Source: Flavobacterium sp. ALD4
GTDB taxonomy: Bacteria > Bacteroidota > Bacteroidia > Flavobacteriales > Flavobacteriaceae
Assembly (NCBI RefSeq): GCF_002836475.1
Contig: NZ_PJBJ01000028.1
Location: forward strand, 1-64,000
Direction of reading: 5' to 3'
Length of the DNA: 64,000 nt
Shown: positions 18,601-27,753 of the stretch, piece after piece
Layout: every line of letters starts with the position of its first letter
Position numbering within the stretch: the first letter of the stretch is position 1
Made by a program: the position numbers and the translations under genes
The notes under the pieces: model-generated
What the model saw: the letters and a program-made list of their open reading frames with translations, nothing else
What the model was told of the DNA's origin: nothing
The model's database searches: none

Positions 18601-19448
18601 TCCCATCATCGCCTGAAGTAGTGATGTAGTAATATGATTTGGTATCATATCGATTATTATAGGTTTGACTTTCTACATTATATGTATCAAGACCTTCGGC
18701 ATAGAATAAAATATAATCTTCGTTATCAAAGCTCCCGTCGTTTTCTCCAATAAGTTGGATTGCGTTCTCCGTTAAATCTGAAGGGTAATAAATGTTATTT
18801 GACAAGGGCAGCATTTTTCCTCCGTCTCCAAAAATTTTTATTTTTTTAGTATTAACGGCATTCAAGTTAACGCCTATTTCTTGCATGAAACTTTTGGAGA
18901 TTTTATAAACACCGGATTTTCAATATAAAAACGATACCAATCTCCGGTGGCCAAAACAGAGTTGGAAATTGAATTTGCTTCTTTATATGATTGTGAGGTC
19001 TTTGAGGTTGTATTATTGATGTTGTAGGAAAAAGATTTTATTTTTTTTTAATACCATATTCATCTTTCACGATCGGCGACAAACTGAGAAATGATTGCGT
19101 GACACCTCTTGATTGCGTATTTCTTATAGAAGCCGCTATTTTTTTTGGGATATTTTCAGGTTCTAAATCCCCAAGTTGAGCCGTACTAATAGATTCGTAA
19201 ACTACATTGGTGATTTGGGTGCTGTTTTCCGGGTAAAGGACAGGTGTTTTTAGTTTTAAGGTGTAGATTAGTTTCTTTTGAGATGGGTGATACTGGTAGC
19301 TGCTCCCTTTGAATTGAGGGATGTTGATTTTATAAGATCCAAATGAAACTGCTGTTTTTTCCATCCACTCAATACGTACATCGCCTGTAGTCTGTCCATA
19401 TGATATATAAGAAAAGAGTAATATACTTTATAGGATTAGTTTTTGCAT
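15617..19448 (-). pseudogene. porU: Type IX secretion sortase PorU, multiply inactivated
   Basis: The whole ~1277-codon gene is traceable from MQKLIL at 19448 to KLVIL at 15617, in the expected gldJ-porU-porV order. Five in-frame stops were found: 19428-19430 (TAA, in the signal peptide), 16930-16932 (TAG) and 16873-16875 (TAA) in the catalytic domain, and 15985-15987 (TGA) and 15686-15688 (TAA) near the end. The TAG and TGA replace expected Trp codons. Four frameshifts were also found: A9 run 19041-19049, near 18917-18921, T8 run 17218-17225, and near 15890. The C25 gingipain-like catalytic pair is still recognisable as His in YLGHGG (about 17087) and Cys in FITITCEFSRFDNP (about 16985). PorU normally cleaves the C-terminal signal of T9SS cargo and attaches the cargo to anionic lipopolysaccharide. 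No fragment could encode a working enzyme. Confidence 0.93.
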
Positions 19449-19659
19449 TATTTGCTAAAATTGTATGAATAGTTAATTGATATCTTGAGTAAGAATATAT
19501 CTTTTAGTATAAAAACAAATAATAAATAGTATAAATTTGCGTTTGAATTGTATATTATATTTTATATGAATCATCAGAATAAATTTATTCAAAACGGTGT
19601 TGCCGGTTAATTGTTTAATTATTACATTGCATCACGTAAATTATTACCTTTAAAATAAT

Positions 19660-21339
19660 ATGAAAGTAAATAAAATTATAGCCTTGCGATTGATGCTATC
19701 AGTAACAATGATTATTGGTTTTGCCAGTTGCAGTAAAAAATCAAGTTCAAAAAGTTCCTCTAGGGCTACCGGTTGGAATGTTGACAGTAAAAAAGCCTCT
19801 AATAGTAAAAAACAAGTGGCTGGGCCTGGATTGATTTTTGTCGAGGGAGGAACCTTTACTATGGGTAAAGTGCAAGATGATGTGATGCATGATTGGAATA
19901 ATACTGCAACTCAACAACACGTACAATCCTTTTATATGGATGAAACTGAGGTTACGAATTTTATGTACTTGGAATATTTAGATTGGTTGAAAAATGTGTT
20001 TCCACCTAGTGAAGAAAGTTACAGATATATTTATGAAGGGGCTTCACCTGATACTTTAGTGTGGAGAAATAGATTGGGTTATAATGAAACTATGACCAAT
20101 AACTACCTAAGACATCCCGCTTATGCAGATTATCCTGTCGTTGGTGTTAATTGGATTCAAGCTGTAGAGTTCAGTCAGTGGAGAACAGATCGTGTAAATG
20201 AAGCTATTCTTGAAAAAAATGGATACTTAAAAAAGGGAGCTAAAACAAATGATGTTTCTGCAGAAAGTTCTTTTAGCACGGAGACTTATTTGAAAGCGCC
20301 AACAATGACTTATGGGGGAAATGAAGAAATCGTTTTAAAAGAAGGAGCCAGAAAAAGTCCTAAAGCTGGAAAAGACGGTAAAGTTGTTGAACAAAAAAAT
20401 GTATATGCACAACGTTCGTCAGGTCTTATTTTACCGGAATACAGACTTCCTACTGAGGCAGAATGGGAATATGCAGCTGCAGCCGATGTGGGGCAGAGAG
20501 AATATAATATTTACAAAGGTCAGAAAAAATATCCTTGGTCTGGAGATTATACTCGTTCTGGGAAAAGACAAAGTAAGGGAGATCAATTAGCGAACTTTAA
20601 GCAAGGTAATGGAGATTACGGTGGAATTGCTGGTTGGTCTGATGATGGAGCTGATATAACTAATGCCGTTAAAAAATATCCTGCAAATGATTTTGGTCTT
20701 TATGATATGGCTGGAAATGTAGCCGAATGGGTTGCTGATGTTTACCGACCTATTATCGATAACGAGTCAAATGATTTCAATTATTTTAGAGGAAACCGTT
20801 ACACTAAAAATAAAATTGGTGCAGACGGTAGAGTGGAAATTGTCACTTTAGAGACAATGAAAAAAGATACTCTAAGTAACGGAAAGATTATAGTAAGAAG
20901 TTTTCCAGGTCAAATCGCACAGGTTCCTGTTGATGAAAACGAAACGTACTTAAGACAAAATTTTGATAAGAGTAATAATATTAATTATAGAGACGGTGAT
21001 AAACAGTCTTCTAAATATTATGATTTTGGATCTGCTGAGTCTAATACAGGCAAGCAAAAAGCGGATGAAGCAATGTATAATTCACCGAGGCATAACGTGA
21101 CAACAGATAGTTTAGGTTTGATGGTTAGAAAATACGATAGGTCAAGCAAGAGAACAACTTTGATAAATGATGATGTACGAGTTTATAAAGGTGGGTCTTG
21201 GCGAGATAGGGCATATTGGTTAGACCCTGCTCAAAGAAGATATTTTCCTCAAGACATGGCTACTGATTATATTGGCTTTAGATGTGCAATGTCAAGAGTT
21301 GGTCCGAAAGCTGATAAAAGAAAAACACCGAGAAATTAA
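19660..21339 (+). CDS. gldJ: Gliding motility lipoprotein GldJ
   Basis: This 559-aa lipoprotein has lipobox GFASC with C24 as the acylated residue. An FGE/SUMF1-like fold follows, with PGLIFVEGGTFTMG, YRLPTEAEWEYAAA, DMAGNVAEWVADVY and a C-terminal GGSWRDRAYWLDPAQRRY...GFRCAMS. GldJ is an outer-membrane lipoprotein of the gliding/T9SS apparatus, needed for stability of GldK and for secretion. It is the expected divergent neighbour of porU, full length and without lesions. A TAAATTTG box at 19532-19539 would give a leader of about 120 nt. Confidence 0.94.
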   Translation: MKVNKIIALRLMLSVTMIIGFASCSKKSSSKSSSRATGWNVDSKKASNSKKQVAGPGLIFVEGGTFTMGKVQDDVMHDWNNTATQQHVQSFYMDETEVTNFMYLEYLDWLKNVFPPSEESYRYIYEGASPDTLVWRNRLGYNETMTNNYLRHPAYADYPVVGVNWIQAVEFSQWRTDRVNEAILEKNGYLKKGAKTNDVSAESSFSTETYLKAPTMTYGGNEEIVLKEGARKSPKAGKDGKVVEQKNVYAQRSSGLILPEYRLPTEAEWEYAAAADVGQREYNIYKGQKKYPWSGDYTRSGKRQSKGDQLANFKQGNGDYGGIAGWSDDGADITNAVKKYPANDFGLYDMAGNVAEWVADVYRPIIDNESNDFNYFRGNRYTKNKIGADGRVEIVTLETMKKDTLSNGKIIVRSFPGQIAQVPVDENETYLRQNFDKSNNINYRDGDKQSSKYYDFGSAESNTGKQKADEAMYNSPRHNVTTDSLGLMVRKYDRSSKRTTLINDDVRVYKGGSWRDRAYWLDPAQRRYFPQDMATDYIGFRCAMSRVGPKADKRKTPRN

Positions 21340-21360
21340 TTTTTTTATAAAATAATAATT

Positions 21361-21389
21361 AAAGCCCTTTCATTAGGGCTTTTTTTTTA
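21361..21389 (+). terminator. gldJ terminator
   Basis: AAAGCCCT/AGGGCTTT hairpin with a long T-run starts 22 nt after the gldJ stop and ends just before murF. Confidence 0.85.
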
Positions 21390-21400
21390 ATCGTTTTTAA

Positions 21401-22687
21401 ATGGATATAGCTAAAATTCATAGTTTATTTTTGAACTGTAAATCAGTTTCAATTGACACGCGTAAAATAGAGTTGAATTCACTATTTTTTGCCATAAAAG
21501 GGGATCGGTTTGATGCCAATACATTTGCAGTGGAAGCTTTAGAAAAGGGAGCTTCTTTTGTGATAATTGACAATGAATCCTACTATATAGATCAAAGAAC
21601 AATCTTGGTTGAAGATAGTCTGTCCACTTTGCAGCAATTAGCAAAATTCCATAGAAGGCATCTAAATCTGCCAATCATTGCGCTTACGGGAAGTAACGGG
21701 AAGACAACCACAAAGGAGTTGATCCATGCTGTTCTTTCCAGAAAACACAGAACAAAAGCAACAGTCGGTAATCTTAATAATCATATTGGTGTTCCGTTAA
21801 CGTTGTTGTCTTTCAATGCAGAAACAGAAATAGGTATTGTAGAGATGGGAGCCAATCATAAAAAGGAAATTGAATTTCTTTGTGAAATTGCAACACCCGA
21901 TTATGGCTACATAACGAATTTTGGCAAAGCGCATTTAGAAGGATTTGGCGGCATTGCAGGCGTTATTGAGGGCAAAAGTGAAATGTACAAGTACTTATCT
22001 CAAAATGATAAATTCGCTTTTGTAAACCTTGGAGATCCTATTCAAGTTGAAAAAACAAAAAATCTAAAGTCATTTTCGTTTGGTGTGAATAAGGATTATG
22101 CAGATGTGTGTATTAAATCTGTTAAAGCGAATCCATTTGTGGAAATTGGTTATGCGGATATTTTAATTTCATCTCATTTAATAGGGCTTTATAATGCCAA
22201 TAATTTAAATGCAGCAATTACTATAGGTAAGTACTTCAAAGTGGATAATTTGTCTATTAAAGAGGCTTTAGAGGGTTATGTTCCTGAAAACAACAGGTCG
22301 CAATTGTTAACGAAGGGAACAAATCAGATTATTTTGGATGCATATAACGCAAATCCAAGTAGCATGGCTGTGGCAATTGAAAACTTCCTGCAATTAGATA
22401 GTGCTAATAAAATAATGATCTTAGGAGATATGTTTGAATTAGGGGCAGAAAGTACAAAAGAACATCAGGAAGTTGTTGATTCGCTTTTGAATGAGAAAGC
22501 AGTACAATGTTTCTTTATTGGTGCGGGTTTTTATTTAAGTAAGGTTAGTAATCCTCAATTTCATTTCTATGAATCATTTGATTCTTTTTCAACGGATTTA
22601 AAGAACAGAACTATCGAAAACAGTACGATTCTTATAAAGGGGTCACGTGGTATGGCGTTAGAGAGGGTACTGGACTATTTATCATAA
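21401..22687 (+). CDS. murF: UDP-N-acetylmuramoyl-tripeptide-D-Ala-D-Ala ligase
   Basis: This 428-aa enzyme adds D-Ala-D-Ala to the UDP-MurNAc-tripeptide, the last cytoplasmic precursor step of peptidoglycan. The MurF N-terminal domain has CKSVSIDTRKI. The P-loop TGSNGKTTTKE is at 96-106, and the central domain has EMGANHKKEIEFL and NNHIGVPLTLL. The ligase C-terminal domain has DAYNANPSSM and ILGDMFELG. The gene starts 12 nt after the gldJ terminator, so it is probably transcribed partly by read-through. Confidence 0.95.
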   Translation: MDIAKIHSLFLNCKSVSIDTRKIELNSLFFAIKGDRFDANTFAVEALEKGASFVIIDNESYYIDQRTILVEDSLSTLQQLAKFHRRHLNLPIIALTGSNGKTTTKELIHAVLSRKHRTKATVGNLNNHIGVPLTLLSFNAETEIGIVEMGANHKKEIEFLCEIATPDYGYITNFGKAHLEGFGGIAGVIEGKSEMYKYLSQNDKFAFVNLGDPIQVEKTKNLKSFSFGVNKDYADVCIKSVKANPFVEIGYADILISSHLIGLYNANNLNAAITIGKYFKVDNLSIKEALEGYVPENNRSQLLTKGTNQIILDAYNANPSSMAVAIENFLQLDSANKIMILGDMFELGAESTKEHQEVVDSLLNEKAVQCFFIGAGFYLSKVSNPQFHFYESFDSFSTDLKNRTIENSTILIKGSRGMALERVLDYLS

Positions 22688-22706
22688 TAGTAGGTTTTTA
22701 GGTAGT

Positions 22707-22750
22707 AAAAAAAAACACGATCTAATCATATTAGATGGTGTTTTTTTTGT
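22707..22750 (+). terminator. murF terminator
   Basis: A long imperfect hairpin (A9CAC..GATCTAA / TTAGAT..GGTGT8) starts about 20 nt after murF. Confidence 0.75.
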
Positions 22751-22815
22751 CTTGGTTCATTTTCGATAAAAGTGAATTCAGAGTTGTTTATAAATTCAGA
22801 AAATAGTGTATAAAA

Positions 22816-22845
22816 AAACTCCATTATTTCTAATGGAGTTTTTTG
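22816..22845 (-). terminator. tRNA-Val terminator
   Basis: ACTCCATTA/TAATGGAGT stem with flanking A- and T-runs lies immediately 3' of the minus-strand tRNA. Confidence 0.8.
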
Positions 22846-22846
22846 T

Positions 22847-22920
22847 GGGCAATGAGGGGTTCGAACCCCCGACCCCCTCGGTGTAAACGAGGTGCTCTGA
22901 ACCAGCTGAGCTAATTGCCC
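22847..22920 (-). tRNA. tRNA-Val (anticodon UAC)
   Basis: The 74-nt gene folds into a full cloverleaf. The acceptor stem is GGGCAAT/ATTGCCC, and the D-arm contains AGCTCAGCTGGTTCAGAGC. The anticodon stem CCTCG/CGAGG holds loop TTTACAC (anticodon TAC, valine), and the T-arm is GGGGGTTCGAACCCC. CCA is not encoded, as usual in this phylum. A terminator follows directly. Confidence 0.96.
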
Positions 22921-23008
22921 TCTTTGCAGTTTTGGTAATTTTCATTCCCTTATTGCGAGTGCAAATATAGGCCTCTTTTTTGAATATGCAAGCAGAAAAT
23001 AAAAATAA

Positions 23009-24229
23009 TTATAAAATTTCTGCGACTACAAAGGTGCTTCCGCCAATGTATATTAAGTCCGTGTCCTTGGCTGCTTGTAGAGCATTTTGGTAAGCTGGTG
23101 TAATTGAATTGAATACTGCTCCTGTTAGGCCGTGTTCTCGTGCTTTGTGCGCTAAGATTGTCGCGTCTAACCCCCTTGGATTATTTGGTTTTGAAAAATA
23201 ATAAACAGCATTTTTTGGAAATAGGGGTAGGATTTCGTCTAAATCTTTATCATTGACAACACCTAAAATAATGTGTAGCTGTTCAAATTTTTCTTTTTGA
23301 ATTTGATTAAGCACAATCTCTAGTCCGTGTTTATTGTGTGCGGTATCACAAATTATTTTTGGGGAATCCCCCATTTGTTGCCATCTTCCTTGAAGTCCAG
23401 TATTTTTTACTACGTTCAAAAGACCAATTTTAATATCATCTTTGCTGATTTTAAATTCTTGCTGTGAGTTAAGTATTTCAATAGTCTGTAAGGCGGTTTT
23501 TTTGTTATAAACTTGGTAGTCGCCTCTTAAGTCAGAAGGATAATTTTCTGAAATCAAGTCGGAAGCAAAATAGATTGCTGAGTTAGTTTCTTGAGCTTTA
23601 GCCAAAAAAACAGGTTTGGTTTTGGTTGTGTATTCTCCAATAACTACAGGTGTATTTGGTTTTGTAATACCGGCTTTCTCGCCAGCTATAGCTTCAATGG
23701 TGTTTCCGAGAAACTGTGTGTGATCTAAGCCAATGTTTGTAATTACTGATATTAAGGGAGTGATGATGTTTGTAGCGTCTAATCGGCCGCCCATTCCAAC
23801 TTCTATAACCGCGATATCCACTTTTTCTTTTGCAAAGTAACCAAAGGCCATCCCGACGCTCATTTCGAAGAAGCTGATGTCATTCGATTCAAAAAAAGAT
23901 TTGTTTTCATTTATAAAATCACAGACAAAATTTTCTGTGATATCGATACCGTTTATTTTGATGCGTTCCCTGAAGTCTTTGAGGTGTGGAGAGGTATACA
24001 GTCCTACTTTATAGCCCGCCTCTTGAAATACGGATGCCAGCATATGGGAAGTGGACCCTTTTCCATTTGTACCGGCGACGTGAACGCACTTTACTTTTTT
24101 ATGTGGATTGCCAAGGTGATTAATCAACAAGTGCGTATTTGTTAAATCCTTTTTATAAGCAGATGCGCCGTGAAGTTGATACATCGGGAGTTGGTTAAAC
24201 ATCCAATCCGTAGTTTCTTTATAGTTCAT
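23009..24229 (-). CDS. folC: Folylpolyglutamate/dihydrofolate synthase
   Basis: This 406-aa Mur-ligase-type enzyme adds glutamates to folates, and probably to dihydropteroate. The P-loop AGTNGKGST (52-60), the folate/DHP region GLYTSPHLKDFRERIKING and the Mg site VIEVGMGGRLDATN are all present. The C-terminal domain has DTAHNKHG and NNPRGLDA. It is the last gene of the exbB-exbD-tonB-folC run, 59 nt after the TonB gene. Confidence 0.94.
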   Translation of the reverse strand: MNYKETTDWMFNQLPMYQLHGASAYKKDLTNTHLLINHLGNPHKKVKCVHVAGTNGKGSTSHMLASVFQEAGYKVGLYTSPHLKDFRERIKINGIDITENFVCDFINENKSFFESNDISFFEMSVGMAFGYFAKEKVDIAVIEVGMGGRLDATNIITPLISVITNIGLDHTQFLGNTIEAIAGEKAGITKPNTPVVIGEYTTKTKPVFLAKAQETNSAIYFASDLISENYPSDLRGDYQVYNKKTALQTIEILNSQQEFKISKDDIKIGLLNVVKNTGLQGRWQQMGDSPKIICDTAHNKHGLEIVLNQIQKEKFEQLHIILGVVNDKDLDEILPLFPKNAVYYFSKPNNPRGLDATILAHKAREHGLTGAVFNSITPAYQNALQAAKDTDLIYIGGSTFVVAEIL

Positions 24230-24288
24230 TTTTTTTATTGAGTATTGATTTTTTGATAGTTAAGAGTATGGCAAATTATCAAAAAAAG

Positions 24289-25086
24289 TTATTCCCCTAA
24301 TTTGAAATTAACGGTAATAAAGCCAATTTGAGTTTCAGGTGCATTTGAATCGGGTTGCCATCTGTATTTTCTGGCTGTTGCCAATGCCGGTTCTATGAGG
24401 CAAGGATTTGTGTTTGTTGTTCCTTTAGTGTATTTAGCAGCAATAACATTTCCGCTTCTGTTTACTGTTATCTGTACAACGACAGTGCCAAATTCATTAC
24501 ATTTCTGTACTTCTTTTCCTCTTGAGGCGATGCTTCGTCCGTTTAAGCCCCATCCGCTTCTATTTCCGGTACCGCTTCCGGATCCGTAATAACTGTTGGC
24601 GTATGGATCACCATTTAAACTTCCTTTGTCTCCCGCAATATTGTCATTTCCTTCTCCGCCTTTTGCTTTACCATCTGATTTTGGTCCGTTTAAGATGCTT
24701 GATAAAGCATCAGAAGTACTTTTTGAAGGTTGTGGGTTTTCTTTCGGTTTTGGTTTAACCTCTTCTTTTGCTGTTTCTTTTGAAGGCTGTATTTTTTTGG
24801 TTTGCTTCATGACAACAGCTTCCTCAATATCCTGTGAAAGAATATCTTCGTTACTTGATGCCGCTTGCTTTGCTGCGGTTGCTATTGGTGCAGATTGGAT
24901 TGGTTCTGTCGGTTGAATGTTTCCGGATCCAAACTCAGTTGTTCCAAAATTTATGGCAATTCCGTTTTCAGGTGGTGGTTCTAAAGAAGTTAATCCTAAA
25001 TAAAAGAACAAAACAAATAAAATCACAAAAATGATTGATGTGATTGCAAATGATTTTTTTTCGTCTTCTGTTTCTAAATATTTCAT
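24289..25086 (-). CDS. TonB-like energy transducer
   Basis: This 265-aa protein has one N-terminal membrane helix (about 14-33, IIFVILFVLFFYLGL). A Pro/Lys/Glu-rich periplasmic stretch follows (about 85-130), then a Gly/Asn/Ser-rich region. The C-terminal TonB-type fold contains VVVQITVNRSGNVIAAKYTKG and AKYRW-like RKYRWQPD. It should couple the ExbB/ExbD proton channel to outer-membrane transport or envelope integrity. It lies 34 nt after exbD. Sequence alone does not separate a TonB from a TolA-like role. Confidence 0.85.
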   Translation of the reverse strand: MKYLETEDEKKSFAITSIIFVILFVLFFYLGLTSLEPPPENGIAINFGTTEFGSGNIQPTEPIQSAPIATAAKQAASSNEDILSQDIEEAVVMKQTKKIQPSKETAKEEVKPKPKENPQPSKSTSDALSSILNGPKSDGKAKGGEGNDNIAGDKGSLNGDPYANSYYGSGSGTGNRSGWGLNGRSIASRGKEVQKCNEFGTVVVQITVNRSGNVIAAKYTKGTTNTNPCLIEPALATARKYRWQPDSNAPETQIGFITVNFKLGE

Positions 25087-25120
25087 GTAGAATAAATCTT
25101 TTTTTCAAGGACAGGTAGTG

Positions 25121-25513
25121 TTATTTTGGCCTTACCGCTAAAACTACTTTGATTTGGTTGCGGTTTGCAATATCTAAAACATTGACCGCTTTTTCAATTG
25201 GCACCCCTTCTTCAGCTCTTAAAATAATTGCTTTTGTCTTATCATTCGAAAAAAGGGCTAATAATTTTGTCTCCAATTCGGTTTCTGAAACAGGTTCTTT
25301 ATCAATAAAAAATTGTAGTTCTTTATTAATACTAACCGCTATATTTTTATTACTGTCTGTTTTTCCTTTTGCTTTTGGCAGCACCAAGTCTAAAGCATTT
25401 GTAGTTACCATGGTTGATGTTAGCATAAAGAATATCAGTAATAGGAAAACAATATCTGTCATAGATGACATATTGAATTCTGCGCTAACTTTATTTCTTC
25501 CTCTTAAATTCAT
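25121..25513 (-). CDS. exbD: Biopolymer transport protein ExbD/TolR
   Basis: This 130-aa protein has the conserved N-terminal region NMSSMTDIVFLLLIFFMLTS. The proton-relay Asp (D20) sits at the start of its single membrane helix. A periplasmic domain follows (VLPKAKG, ILRAEEGVPIEKAVNVLDIA). It forms the inner-membrane motor with ExbB. It lies between exbB (2-nt gap) and the TonB gene. Confidence 0.92.
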   Translation of the reverse strand: MNLRGRNKVSAEFNMSSMTDIVFLLLIFFMLTSTMVTTNALDLVLPKAKGKTDSNKNIAVSINKELQFFIDKEPVSETELETKLLALFSNDKTKAIILRAEEGVPIEKAVNVLDIANRNQIKVVLAVRPK

Positions 25514-25515
25514 AA

Positions 25516-26220
25516 TTATGCGGGGTCGTTTAATAAGTCTAAAAAGTCAACTGCATTGGCTTCCATCTGGTGAACAATTTTATCGGTCTTTACAACTAAA
25601 TGATTGTATCCAACGTAGGCGATAATTCCAACCACTAAACCAACCACTGTTGTCGTCATTGCGGTGTAAATGCCTTCCGATAGAGCGCCAACTTCTATTT
25701 GCCCGCCAGCACTCGCCATCTTATGAAAAGCTTGAATCATCCCCACCACGGTTCCTAAGAAACCAGTCATAGGACCTGCTCCTGAAATGGTAGCTAGCAT
25801 GCTTACATTTTTTTCAAGTTTGTATATCTCCAATTTTCCTGCATTTTCAATTGCCGTATTGATGTCCTCAAGAGGCTTGCCAATTCTGGAAATACCTTTC
25901 TCTATTAATCTGGCAACAGGAGATTTTGAATGGGCACACGCTATTTTTGCATTATCAATGCGACCATTTCTAATATTCTCTCTGATTTGTCCCATGAAGT
26001 TAACGTCGATTGTTGATGCAGCATTAATTGCCATTAAGCGCTCAAAGTATAAATAAAGTGCGACAAAAAACATTAGAAATAGCGAGGTCATGATGATGTT
26101 GCCTGCTAATCCTCCGCTTGTTAGTAGCTCTAAAATGGATAGGGTCTTTTCAACAGGAACCGCTTCGGCTAAACTTTCTTGTGCAACAGATAGGGTGTCT
26201 GTTTGTAGCAATATACTCAT
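25516..26220 (-). CDS. exbB: MotA/TolQ/ExbB proton channel protein
   Basis: This 234-aa protein has three membrane helices, near 38-58, 138-162 and 182-205. The second and third form the conserved MotA/TolQ/ExbB core (GPMTGFLGTVVGMIQAFHKM and AMTTTVVGLVVGIIAYVGYN). It forms the pentameric proton channel with ExbD. It is first in the exbB-exbD-tonB-folC run. Confidence 0.92.
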   Translation of the reverse strand: MSILLQTDTLSVAQESLAEAVPVEKTLSILELLTSGGLAGNIIMTSLFLMFFVALYLYFERLMAINAASTIDVNFMGQIRENIRNGRIDNAKIACAHSKSPVARLIEKGISRIGKPLEDINTAIENAGKLEIYKLEKNVSMLATISGAGPMTGFLGTVVGMIQAFHKMASAGGQIEVGALSEGIYTAMTTTVVGLVVGIIAYVGYNHLVVKTDKIVHQMEANAVDFLDLLNDPA

Positions 26221-26459
26221 ACAAATTTTTCTTTATTATGAAACGCTAATATATTATAAAAATTGTTACTTTTTTAGATTAATATCCTAAACAAATATTA
26301 AATAAGGAGGAGAGAAATGCGACAATAAAAAAGAAGTGTTTGGTATAAGGTAAAAAAAATCAGTTCGACGAATTCGCTTTCCGGGCGGCTCCATCGAACT
26401 GACTAAATAGTATGCTTTCAAGCTGGGTAGAAATGAAAGGGAGTTAATTTATAGCGTGA
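26221..26459. other. Gap between exbB and the dehydrogenase gene
   Basis: This 239-bp gap holds the exbB promoter region and the terminator of the next minus-strand gene. No gene is seen. Confidence 0.5.
26352..26403 (-). terminator. Terminator of the Glu/Leu dehydrogenase gene
   Basis: An 11-bp stem (TCAGTTCGATG with CGTCGAACTGA on the minus strand, one G-T pair) around a GC-rich loop is followed by T8 on the minus strand. Confidence 0.75.
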
Positions 26460-27686
26460 TTACACTAACTGTTTCAAAGCGATTTCAAAAGCAGTAGCAC
26501 TAATGTTAGTTTTATCGCTGTTTAAAGCGTGTGCTTTTTCGATTGCTTTTTTAATTATTTCTGAGGTATCATGGAAAATTGCCTTATCTGTCATCTGCAC
26601 TTTTTTCTCCATGAAATAAGCAAATACACGAGCCATGCCACAATTCGATATAAAGTCTGGAATCAAGCTCACTTTGTGATCTACATCTTCCATTATTGGA
26701 CCAAAAAAGATTTCTTTGTCAGCAAAAGGAACATTGGCACCACAAGAAATTACTTCAAGTCCATTAGCAATTAAGCTGTCAATTTGGGATTGAGCAACTA
26801 ATCTTGATGCTGCACAAGGGGTGAAAATTTCGGCACCTATTGTCCATATTTTTTGATTGATTTCTTCAAAAGGAATCATGTTTTCGGCAACTAATTTGTT
26901 TCCGTCCTTGGCAAGGAATAATGCTCTTATTTCTTCGAAAGTGAAACCATTTTCATTTATTAAACCTCCGTCTCTGTCAATTATACCAACAACTTTTGCA
27001 CCCATTTCAGCCAAGTAGAAAGCGGCTGCTGAACCTACATTTCCAAAACCTTGCACGATGGCTTTCTTGCCTTTCACGTCACCGCCATAAGTATCGTAAT
27101 AATGACGTACTGCTTCAGCAACACCGTAACCGGTAATCATATCTGCAATGGTATATTTTCTGGAAACATCCGGAGAGAACTTTGGGTTTTCGATTACTTT
27201 AACCACACCTTGACGCAATTGACCAATTCTGTTGATTTTGTCTGCTTCAGTCGGTTTGAAATGACCATTAAAGACTCCTTCTTGCGGATGCCATACACCA
27301 CATTCTTCTGTCATGGGTATCACTTCATGGATTTCATCCACGTTTAAATCACCGCCCGTTCCATAATAACTTTTCAATAATGGAGATACCGCTTTGTACC
27401 ATCGTTGTAAAACGCCTTTTTTTCTAGGATCATTTGGGTCGAAATTAATTCCGGATTTTGCACCGCCAATAGCCGGGCCGGAAACCGTGAATTTTACTTC
27501 CATTGTTTTTGCCAATGACAAAACTTCATTGATGTCTAATCCTTTTCTCATTCTTGTTCCACCACCGGCAGCACCACCACGAAGAGAGTTGATAACAGTC
27601 CACCCTTCGGCTTCTGTTTCGGCATCTTTCCAATTAAAAACTATAACAGGTTCTTTATTTTCGAATTTCTTTAATAAATCTTTCAT
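26460..27686 (-). CDS. Glu/Leu/Phe/Val family amino acid dehydrogenase
   Basis: This 408-aa protein has the family active site GPAIGGAKSGI with the catalytic lysine at K77. The Rossmann motif is VQGFGNVGSAAAFYLAEMGAKVVG, and the nucleotide-side motif is PCAASRLV. It oxidatively deaminates an amino acid, most simply glutamate, to the 2-oxo acid with NAD(P). The exact substrate cannot be fixed from these motifs. The gene is monocistronic with its own terminator and a TATATTTG box 25 nt upstream. Confidence 0.88.
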   Translation of the reverse strand: MKDLLKKFENKEPVIVFNWKDAETEAEGWTVINSLRGGAAGGGTRMRKGLDINEVLSLAKTMEVKFTVSGPAIGGAKSGINFDPNDPRKKGVLQRWYKAVSPLLKSYYGTGGDLNVDEIHEVIPMTEECGVWHPQEGVFNGHFKPTEADKINRIGQLRQGVVKVIENPKFSPDVSRKYTIADMITGYGVAEAVRHYYDTYGGDVKGKKAIVQGFGNVGSAAAFYLAEMGAKVVGIIDRDGGLINENGFTFEEIRALFLAKDGNKLVAENMIPFEEINQKIWTIGAEIFTPCAASRLVAQSQIDSLIANGLEVISCGANVPFADKEIFFGPIMEDVDHKVSLIPDFISNCGMARVFAYFMEKKVQMTDKAIFHDTSEIIKKAIEKAHALNSDKTNISATAFEIALKQLV

Positions 27687-27710
27687 TTATTGCGATATAT
27701 TTAATTTTGA

Positions 27711-27718
27711 CAAATATA
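27711..27718 (-). promoter_or_regulatory. Putative -7 box (TATATTTG) for the dehydrogenase gene
   Basis: It is an exact TAnnTTTG match that predicts a leader of about 20 nt. Confidence 0.45.
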
Positions 27719-27753
27719 AAAAATTGTATAATGCGAATTGTGTATTCAGACTA

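Noticed and set aside
17218..19049. Programmed frameshifting or transcriptional slippage rescuing porU at the A9 and T8 runs
   Set aside because: Slippage could fix two of the shifts but not the five nonsense codons and the other two shifts.
24395..25034. Several plus-strand open frames opposite the TonB gene
   Set aside because: They are antisense to a low-complexity Pro/Gly/Lys coding region and overlap each other in different frames.
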